This document shows, in pieces, positions 56,069 through 64,000 of a DNA stretch of 64,000 nucleotides. The DNA lies in NCBI GenBank assembly GCA_018136815.1, contig CM030933.1, positions 806,001 through 870,000 on the forward strand, in the 5' to 3' direction. Under the pieces are notes generated by a model that worked only from the letters and a program-made list of their open reading frames with translations, had not been told where the DNA came from and searched no databases. Positions within the stretch are counted from its first letter, which is position 1. Every line of letters begins with the position of its first letter. This stretch comes from Isochrysis galbana. Its lineage: Eukaryota; Haptophyta; Isochrysidales; Isochrysidaceae. The translations under genes and the position numbers were made by a program.

Positions 56069-59000
56069 ATGGCTGCTGCTCTGCGGATGCAGCGGCCAGC
56101 ACACGCGCTCGCCGACGTGGCTAACTTGCTCCATGCCCTCACGCCTGGCGCGAGCGAGACTGAGCGGCTGTGCGCTTGCGAACATATCAAGCGTGTGGCC
56201 GAGGGCGATGCGGCTGCAGGCCCTGCGGCTGTGGGATGGAGGGAGTCGGCGCGGCTCGCCGTGCTGAAGCTGATGCGCGAGGATGCGTCGGAAGCCGTGC
56301 GTAATGCCGCACAAGGCGCGAGGATCGCCCTCGAAGAGAGTGTGCACGATGTGCCTGCATGGGGGTCGCCAAAGGGACAGGAAGCACCCTCGGGTGCCAA
56401 CGAGCAGCCGGCGGAAGCGGAGCAACGTCCAGCAGGAGAGGGTGGCTCGGCTGCTGCTCCAATTGAATTAACCGATGCGCCAATCGCCGAGGCTGCACAG
56501 GTTGCAGCGGTTTTGGTCAACTATCCTGAAACATCGCCCATATTCGCAGGAATTGCTCCTTGCTCCACAAGCCACTCTGGCAACCTAGGGACAGAAAGAC
56601 AAGCTAAGCTGAGTCGATCTAGCGAGCCGGATCCATCTCTCAAGCGTGACTTTCCTGACAACCCATGTGCTGGGACGTCGGCTAGTGATGGTGCAAAGAG
56701 GGCTCGTACGACGTCGTGTTCGACTGATGATTTACGAACCGCCCTGGCTGAGTACCGCCGGCGAAAGGCGAGAGAAACCGGCAAGAAAGCGTTCTCAATA
56801 TTCAACAACAACATCCTCAGCGAGCTTGTCGCAACGATGCCCCGTACTCATGAAGCCTTGCTCAACATAGCTGGTATCGGTGCGACAGCCATGCTGATAT
56901 GATGCTGCATCGTCACCCGTTCTTGAGCGGGTCCCCTCTAAGGCGCCGGCTCATTGTTGTGATATTCAGGTGCTTTGAAACTTAAAGAGTACGGTGACGA
57001 CATCCTTGCGGTCATCGAGCGCGTCCTTCAACCCGAAACAGCTTCCACGCTCCCTGTGGCCGCGAAAACTTCGCCGTCGATATACGCAAATGGCGGTCCG
57101 CATGAGGATCATCCCGGTGTCTCCCATGCTACTCTACCAACTGCTGCTCCCTCTGCTCTTGTACCACTGGGAGGCACATCAGGTTTGGCAGACGTTCACT
57201 CGAGCCCTTCTGGAGCTATCGTCGACCAGGCGCCTTTTGGCTTGGCCGTTGGCGCAAATACTGTGGTTCACACCGAGTTCAACGCTATGGTGCCGTTTGC
57301 CGATGGCACAATTGCCGACGAGCCAGCCGGTCCCATTCTGAATCCACAGCAGCAACGAGCGCTGGATTGCGTTCTGGGCGGCGGCTCGCTCTTTCTAACA
57401 GGCGGTGCGGGGGTGGGCAAGTCCTTCACGCTGATGCACATCATCAAGAAACTCAGAGACAAGTATGGCGAGGAAAAGGTCAGCGGATAGCGGCAACTTG
57501 CACAATGAGCTGGGATCCCCTGGCTTTGCGTGGTGCTCCCGGGCAAACTTCGGCCTCGCGCTCAACGCGCATCTCTTTGGTTGTCAGGTGTCCGTCACAG
57601 CATCTACTGGGATTGCGGCTTGTCACATCGGAGGCACAACGCTCCATTCGTTTGCGGGAGTGGGACTTGGCATGGTGCGATCGCTATCCCTGGCTAGCTC
57701 GTTCATCTAGTCGGATGATTATCGCATCTCTTCCATTGGTTGGCCATCTTCTTGCCCCGCTCTCGAATGTGCATCGTGCGCATGCGATGGTGGGTTTAAG
57801 GGGTTTGTGAACAAACCTTGGGAGTCTTGACGATCTTGCCACATTCGACCTCTTCCCAGGGCAGTGTGAACGATCTTGTCGGCCGCATGAGCAAAAGGAG
57901 CATCAAGCGCTGGGAGACTTGCAGGGTGCGTACTGCCCCAAAGGCGCCACGAGTAGCATTTAGCTTGCTGCCATTTGCGTCCCCAAATGCGAGCGACAAT
58001 CTTGCGTGGAGAAAGGGAGGCAACGGCACGATGCGTCCAGGCCCAATAAAGATGGCTGGTTGGGCCGACGTCGACGACAGATTCACGGAAACAAGCAGCA
58101 TCTCATCATACCTGGCCGTGGTCATAAACATAGGCCTTAGTCATCGATGAGGTGTCGATGATTGACGGCCATTTGTTCGACAAGATTGAGGCCATTGCAA
58201 GAAAGGTGCGGTGACTATCGCTAGGTCGGCCAGTGAACTTTGCGTCATGGCCATATGCGCATGAACGTCGAACTAAGTTCGCCAGACGCACTTTTGGCCC
58301 CTTTGATGAACGCATCTGATAGCCACGTCATCGCCCTCTGAAGCTTAGGTGATGGCACGGTCCATTTCCCGGAAGTTGCAGCAACGCGCCAATCTTCCAT
58401 TCGGAGGTATTCAGCTGATCTTGTGCGGGGATTTCCACCAGCTGCCGCCCGTTGGACTGTCCAATGGCAAGGTGATTCGCGTCAGGCGGGGACCGCCGGC
58501 TGTCCTGAACGGAAGACCGCCCCCCCACCTCTTTGGTATCATTTCTTGGAATTGACCCTTGCCCAAATGCAGGCCGTGTTTCTTTTCGAGGCAGAGTCCT
58601 GGAGCATAGTGGTGACTTCGACCATCGTCCTCACTGAGGTATTCCGCCAGAAAGAGGTATCGGCCGCCGACAAGCCCTCAGAACACGTTATCTAGTCACA
58701 CCTCAGTGCCGGATCCACCATAATGCACGAGGTTACACTTCTGGCATGCGAGCCTCGCTTAATTCTCTTTTCAGGTAACCGCCCTCACCCCCTTTAGGGT
58801 GCCTTTGTCCGACTCTTGAACGAAATGCGCGACGGCGCACTCTCTTCATTCCATGAATCCCTTCTCGCTCGTCTAGCTCACAATGGCCAGATCATCGCGC
58901 GAGACCGCCAGCAAGCACTAGCCGATAAAGATCGTGAAGATCGTGTGCGCCAGCTGTCCGATGCCGGGCGTGTAGATAAGCGTGAGCATGAGCTGAAAGA

Positions 59001-61309
59001 AGCTGAACTTCAGCTCAACCAGCTCAACATGCGAATCGGCGAGCTGAAAGCTACACGAGCTCAAGTTGACAAGCAGCGAGACCTAATAGTGGAGGCCATA
59101 CAAGAAGCACGCAGTCTCTACGAGCAGGAAGAGCGGCAGGGGCCGTCGGCCGACGATCAATGCTCTGGTGCCTTGCAGAATCCGCTTGGGATCGACCCGG
59201 AGACGGACCAGCCCGAACTAATGCTAGAGCCAGTGCCAAGCGATGGGAAAGGAGCCCAGTCATCTGCGGATCCTCCCCATAAGTCCACCTACGATGAAAT
59301 ACGTTCTCAGCCGTCTCCAGTGGCGTCGTCGCGATCGGTGCTCCGGCAACCTTCCGATGAATCTGAGCAGCTGTCCTCTCATCAAACCCTGCAGCTACCT
59401 TCAGATCTAGTGGGCTTGCAGAGTGACTCTCTAGCTCTCACCCCCCAGCTGTCGCAATCCCATTCACTGACGGCGCCCCCGGCAAAAGTTGTCCGTCGTC
59501 CTGCTCGCCGGCCATTGCGGCTATACGCTCTCAACGGCCCTGCCGACGCCGAAAACTCCCGAGAGCTTGCCAGGATCTCTGGCCCGGTGCGGGCATTGAA
59601 ATGGAGCATGAGGGATTAACCTTCGAGCGGGATGGGGAGGCGGCGGGCACAAATTTCGCTGCCCCTGAATTGTTCCGCTTGGAATGTCACCTGCAATGAC
59701 ACCTGTACATCCGCATTACAGGCTTACCAGTACGTGGCCAAAGATACTGGGAGCGACCCCGGCGCGTTGCGGCTTTTGCAAGAGAATTGTATCGTCCCCA
59801 CCGAGCTCGTTCTCAAAGTTGGCGCACAGGTCCGACATGCACCTCTAGCATAGCGCGCAAATTGTGCCTAAAGAGCTGAGCGGTCGTTACAACGGCTAGA
59901 CGACTGCAGCCACCCTCCGACTTTCTCTGCTCGATGGTCGTCTTCCTATGCACGCGCATGCCACGGTCCGAACGCCACAAGGATTCTGGAAGATTCGGGT
60001 GTCATTGGGCGCCCACACCCGTGCCGTGCCACTTGCAGGTAATGCTTTGCAAAAATCTTGATCCTGCTCGTCGGCTCGTGAATGGCTCGCGAGGCAGGGT
60101 GATCGGCTTCAAACCTGTGCGCTAAGCCTTACCCGCATCGCCCTGCTCTCGACACCTCCTGCTCAGCGGAGCATAAACCTAAGCATCCCCATCAAAGGAT
60201 ATCTCCTCACCAAACGCTTTTGTCATTCCGCAGAAAGACCCGGGTGAGTTGGGTGATGTCGCCGCGGGTCCTAAGTCACAATCTTGCGGGAGGACGCTCT
60301 ACCCGGAGGTGGAATTTGAGATTGAGCCAGGGTTCACAATCCCTAAGCTTGTGGTAAGGGAAAGCTCTCCTTTACCCAATCGATGCTTTTCGCGCGCATC
60401 GTTGCATGCTTCTCCCAGGTAGAGGACACGTCTGTCCTGCTCATGGTCAGATTGAGAGTTCAAGTTGGTTTCTGGGCCTCCAAACTGACATCTTCAGACC
60501 ATCCAATATTTTAAGACCTTCAATGTCCTTTAGAATAGCCTTTTAGATGCCTCCAGCTGCCATTCCACACCCTCCGATGACCATCCTTGCAGACGACCGA
60601 TGTATGGACCATCGAATCGGGTGGTAAAGAGCTGGCTAGACGTGTTCATGTTCCTCTTAAACTTGCATGGGCCATCTCGATCCATAAATCGCAGGTTTGT
60701 GTGCCGCCCTTGGTTCGGAGCATTGAAAGATACGATAAGGGGTATGATGGTTGAGTCAACGATGACGTTGTGCATCATAGAGCAGGCGGTGGGCTGTGAT
60801 CGAGCTGAGTTGCACGGACGCCTTGGATGTCAAGTATCTCTACTATGCTTGCTCAGGCCTTTGGCGACACATGCCACGGGAGCTTACGCCGTCCGTCTGC
60901 CCGCCATGGTTCTTAGGGCATGACTCTCACCGATGTTGAGATTGACCTTGCGCGATGCTTCGAGACGGGCCAGGCCTATGTGGCGCTCTCGCGTGCCGTT
61001 GACTTGCGGGGCTGCACTCTGCTCTCTTTCGACCCTTGCAAGGTGCGGGCCCATCCTAAGGTGAAAGATTTTTATGACCGAATCGAGGCTAGCTCCGCTT
61101 CCACTTTTGAAGATGGCACACTGCCCGTGAGCTGTAGCAGCGACTACACTCTCATACACACGGGCGAGCCCACAGCTCCACACGGCAGTAACGGCGGTCT
61201 CACGGATGCACAAAAACAACGAATGGAGGAGAATCGAATGCGGGCCTTGGCATTGAGGGCACACAGAAAATGCCAATCGCCAGTGGCGCTGCCAACCGAG
61301 GCGCTTTAA
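56069..61309 (+). CDS. PIF1-like: HRDC-PIF1 DNA helicase with coiled-coil insertion
   Basis: Fourteen exons: 56069-56879, 56970-57478, 57588-57674, 57860-57925, 58134-58205, 58349-58471, 58573-58656, 58798-59586, 59722-59829, 60039-60116, 60234-60353, 60419-60445, 60593-60694, 60917-61309; 1122 residues. Intron 1 is phase 1, the others phase 0; the 27-nt exon 12 is the weakest. HRDC domain at about 220-295: [13 protein letters not shown], then [20 protein letters not shown] across intron 1. PIF1 motor: QQQRAL and [10 protein letters not shown] (about 414-423), [20 protein letters not shown] (about 492), [20 protein letters not shown], then [20 protein letters not shown] and [17 protein letters not shown]. 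Exon 8 inserts about 220 residues: a coiled coil ([20 protein letters not shown]) plus a Ser/Gln-rich linker. PIF1 enzymes are 5'-3' DNA helicases for telomeres, G-quadruplexes and mitochondrial DNA; no targeting signal is clear. Confidence 0.88.
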
Positions 61310-61650
61310 CGCTGATAAATGAAGTCGAAGCGTCTTCTAGAGCGTTTGAGACAACGTTTCGATCTTTAACCCAATACTGCTCTACCACCCTTGATCTCAT
61401 ATCGATCATCCACCGTCACGCGACTCATGTCGTGCTTGCCGTGTTGAAGGCAGACGACAAGTCGCATGCGAGTTCTTCGTGTGATTTTCTGAGATTCTTG
61501 GTTGTTGTACCTCACCGCATTCGTAGCGTCTATCTGATACTGAGAATTATTGTCAAACAAAAGCGAAAGCGCGCGGGCATTCTAGCCAAACCGCTGCACG
61601 GGGCCCTACAACCCTTTCTTTGGCTTTGGTTAGACGGGGGGATAGGACAA
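61310..61650. other. Intergenic stretch downstream of PIF1
   Basis: No gene seen; leads into the LINE hairpin at 61651. Confidence 0.4.
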
Positions 61651-61939
61651 CTATCGTTAAAACGATAGGGGCCTGGACAGCGCGCCGCTCCCCTCCTTCC
61701 TTGCCATGGCCGCCATTGCCGGCGATGTTTCCATGGACACGCCGTTGTCGCCGAAGCGCCAGCACCCCTTTGGGGAGGTGAAGGTACATCGCGGCCGGAA
61801 AAAAACCAGTTCATTCTTCGGGGCTCAGCCTCTAGCCTCTAGCCACAAGCGCCTTGCAAGAAGCCAACACAACGGCAAGAAGCGTTCACAAGCCACCTTG
61901 AGACCAGTGCAAAGCGAAAGCGAGCGACAGGCGACCTAG
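61651..61939 (+). mobile_element. LINE 5'-end fragment (hairpin plus ORF1 start)
   Basis: Begins with hairpin CTATCGTTAAAACGATAG (61651-61668), then GGGGCCTGGACAGCGCGCC, matching the 5' end of the LINE at 22627 downward. The ORF1-like frame from 61706 contains DTPLSPKR as in the other copy, and is open for 77 codons. Similarity fades after that word, so the element is truncated or an older relative. Confidence 0.55.
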
Positions 61940-61954
61940 ACCTGGCTATCGGAG

Positions 61955-62548
61955 ATGGGAAGCGCGCCCCCTCACACTTTTTGTGAGTGCAAGGTGCAAG
62001 GCGTGCACCCCTTCCAAGCCAAATGGAGGGGGGAGGTGGTACGGGAGGCAAACGACCTCTTATTGAAGGGGCCCATATTCACAGCCATACTTTTTTACTT
62101 AGTAAAAGTAATATGGAGCAATGAAGGAGCAAATAGTACAAAAGGACGCACGTGGAAACGTGTTGTGTTCAATGGTGTTCTGAAAGGGGTGAAGGAAGAA
62201 AGGGTAGCACAAATAGGCACACGAGAGATGGATATAGAACAGCTTTATCCACATTACCAGCGCTCCGCACCTAAAGCCCAAGCTGTCATAGATAGGGTCG
62301 GCAAATTATACGGGCTTGCGAAGGACGGCATGAATGTACACGCGATCCATGTTGACATTCTTCCGCTCGTTTCGAAGACGAATGCACAGGTACCTGCCAT
62401 GAAAAGCAAGACGAGGCATGCAGAGGGAGATGTCGCGTCAAGACATGCGGCCCTACAGCACCGGCTGGTCCGAATGCATGGAAACTTGGGCGCAGAGGAG
62501 AAGTTGCGTGGCCATGAAATGTGCTACGACGACGACACACTGACGTAG
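61955..62548 (+). CDS. Hypothetical protein, unknown family
   Basis: 197-residue frame ending 10 bp before the stop of the convergent methyltransferase gene. It reads GVHPFQAKWRGEVVREANDL, then WSNEGANSTKGRTWKRVVFN, then MDIEQLYPHYQRSAPKAQAV, then HGNLGAEEKLRGHEMCYDDD. Codon use is less GC-rich than in neighbouring host genes. A splice is possible near CAGGTACC (62388). It follows a LINE 5' fragment and may itself belong to a mobile element. No domain recognised. Confidence 0.35.
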   Translation: MGSAPPHTFCECKVQGVHPFQAKWRGEVVREANDLLLKGPIFTAILFYLVKVIWSNEGANSTKGRTWKRVVFNGVLKGVKEERVAQIGTREMDIEQLYPHYQRSAPKAQAVIDRVGKLYGLAKDGMNVHAIHVDILPLVSKTNAQVPAMKSKTRHAEGDVASRHAALQHRLVRMHGNLGAEEKLRGHEMCYDDDTLT

Positions 62549-62558
62549 GGTCTGTCGC

Positions 62559-63954
62559 TCACCTTCGCTCCTCAATGTGCAGCCCGGCGTCGATCGCTAG
62601 CTGGTCGATGTCCTCTAGAGAATAATAACGGCGATGCATGCCTCCCGGCCGAATGAAGGCCGGACGTCGTTCGTCTACACAGCGAGCGCCACGCCGCGCG
62701 TCGCGTAGATGACGCATGTCGTACAGACCGTGGTCGCGGATGAGTACGAAACCGCCAGCGCGCAGGCAAGAGGCTGCGGACCTAAGCAGTGCGAGGTCAT
62801 CCTAAGAAGGCAACGGCAAGCTCGAGGGTGAAGAGCGGGGGAAGAAGGCCACATAGTTGCGTGGCGACCAAGGCATATTATTTGGAGGAGCGAGATCGGT
62901 TGACAAGGGAGGCAGGATTCGGGCACAAGAAACGAGAAGCGCCTCCATGTTGCATGGACTCATGGGATGGCTTTGTGGGCGGGACACTCGCCTCGCCCGG
63001 AATGGCGGAGAGGGTAAAGAGGATCATGGCAATGTCGAAGGGCATGTGACCGTGTGAGCACGCCGTAGTGGGGCCGGGCTGTACTTCTGCACTGAACCTT
63101 TCGTCAAGCCCGGCTTCGATCACGCGTCGGCGCGTGTCTGCGACGGCCGTCTCGGAAGGGTCGGTTGCGTGCACGAAAGCTTCAGGGTTGCCGCGAAGTA
63201 GCGGCAACACTGATGAGCCGTTGCCGCAACCGAGCTCCAGGACCCGCAGAGGCTTGGCTCCGGTTTTCGCGTCGAGCGCCGAGCTGGTGCCTTCTATCAT
63301 GGCGCCCTCTGGAGTGCTCTTGGCACGCAGTTGCGGGAACATTTGTAATAACGCCCTGCGCTCCTTAAAGAAGGGGGTTGGTGCTGCAGCATGCCTTTGA
63401 AAATGGCGTTCCCACCCTTGAATTTGACCGGTCGTGTCATCTGCGACCCCGTCCGTGACCACCGGCGGGCTTGGGCCTAAACGGATCGAGGCATCCATCC
63501 CGAAAACAACTGGCGCGTCTACATCCGCAGCTGGGGCGGTTGCAGTTTGGCAGGCCTCAGCCGCATCCAAATCGACGGCACGGGCGATCGACTCGGCATC
63601 GGCTGCCGCCTTGGCCTCCAATACTTGCGCGCGGAGGATTGGGAGGGCCCGACCTCTCAAATCTTCCCAACTGAAGTCGTTGGACTCATGAAAGCAAACG
63701 ACGTCCTCACCGCCCGTAGCGCTGGCATGTTGCGCTATTTCTGCGCCCGTTTCAAAAGTTTCATGCGGAGCAGCAACTGCGCATGTCGTGTTTGGTCGGC
63801 TCGCCTCCTCGGCCTCCCCCCGCTGAATATTGTTTACACTCTCTGTCTCGATGTCCACATCAATCCCCACTGCCGAGCCCGCCCATCCGCTTGCCCTATC
63901 GGTTTCGCTAGCGCCCAATCGACTTTGCATAGCCAAGTCCAACTGTCCTTGCAT
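62559..63954 (-). CDS. METTL2/6/8-type methyltransferase (probable tRNA m3C)
   Basis: Exons 63954-62992 and 62801-62559 with a GC-AG intron (GAG|GCGAGT ... CTTAG|GATGAC), phase 0; 401 residues from this ATG. The frame stays open to the window edge, so the gene may start further upstream. After a long, poorly conserved N-terminus come GWERHFQRHAAAPTPFFKER (family W..f...h..pFFK.R), SAM motif I LRVLELGCGNGSSVLPLL, VHATDPSETAV, and FDIAMILFTLSAIP joined to GEDDLALLRSAASCLRAGG. It ends GFVLIRDHGLYDM.HL and RPGGMHRRYYSLEDIDQL. This LSAIP and GG...RDYG..D signature is that of METTL2/6/8 enzymes, which make 3-methylcytidine in the tRNA anticodon loop. Exact substrate unknown. Confidence 0.85.
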
Positions 63955-64000
63955 CCGGGTCTCTGCGGTGGAACTCTCTTCCAGAGAGTGCGCCAGATCC

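Overview
The window is nuclear DNA of a GC-rich unicellular eukaryote, most likely an alga or other protist. The evidence is short spliceosomal introns (about 50-220 nt, GT-AG, one probable GC-AG), a kinesin, a Golgi-type sulfotransferase/glycosyltransferase, a PIF1 helicase split into 14 exons, LINE retrotransposons and large simple-sequence tracts. Many splice donors read GTGCG, which I loosely associate with haptophytes; no lineage is proven here.

Left part (1-23 kb): a partial KCTD-type BTB protein (minus strand, running off the left edge); an A20 zinc finger-glyoxalase fusion (2057-2902); a hAT transposase remnant; a 5'-truncated LINE with a 15-bp target-site duplication (4528-7077); a KIN-UA-like kinesin in eight exons (7878-10843); a five-exon protein ending in about 27 ribonuclease-inhibitor-type leucine-rich repeats (13462-18731); and a mosaic of LINE and gag-like pieces (19.0-22.6 kb).

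Middle part (23.45-47.4 kb): a tandem array of a 6.8-kb unit: two complete copies, a third that stops at 40996, and a short fourth piece at 46452. Each main copy encodes a spliced helicase-like protein on the minus strand and carries (CT)n tracts, a GGGCAGTTG-core minisatellite and, in the two complete copies, a TIR-bearing insertion. The layout resembles subtelomeric helicase repeats such as yeast Y' elements. A 5.5-kb island inside the array carries a cytochrome b561-like gene, a small membrane-protein exon, a decayed ORF and an 850-residue armadillo-like gene. The start codon of that last gene lies 50 bp from the helicase 5' flank in the fourth unit piece.

Right part (47.4-64 kb): repeat-rich intergenic DNA; a type II membrane protein joining a sulfotransferase to a GT4-like glycosyltransferase (49372-53993), probably for sulfated glycans; a TA-flanked MITE; an HRDC-PIF1 helicase fusion with a coiled-coil insertion (56069-61309); a LINE 5' fragment with a covarying hairpin; an unknown ORF; and a METTL2/6/8-type methyltransferase, probably a tRNA m3C enzyme, on the minus strand at the right edge.

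Gene models were spliced by eye from reading frames, splice consensus and family motifs. No search or alignment program was run.
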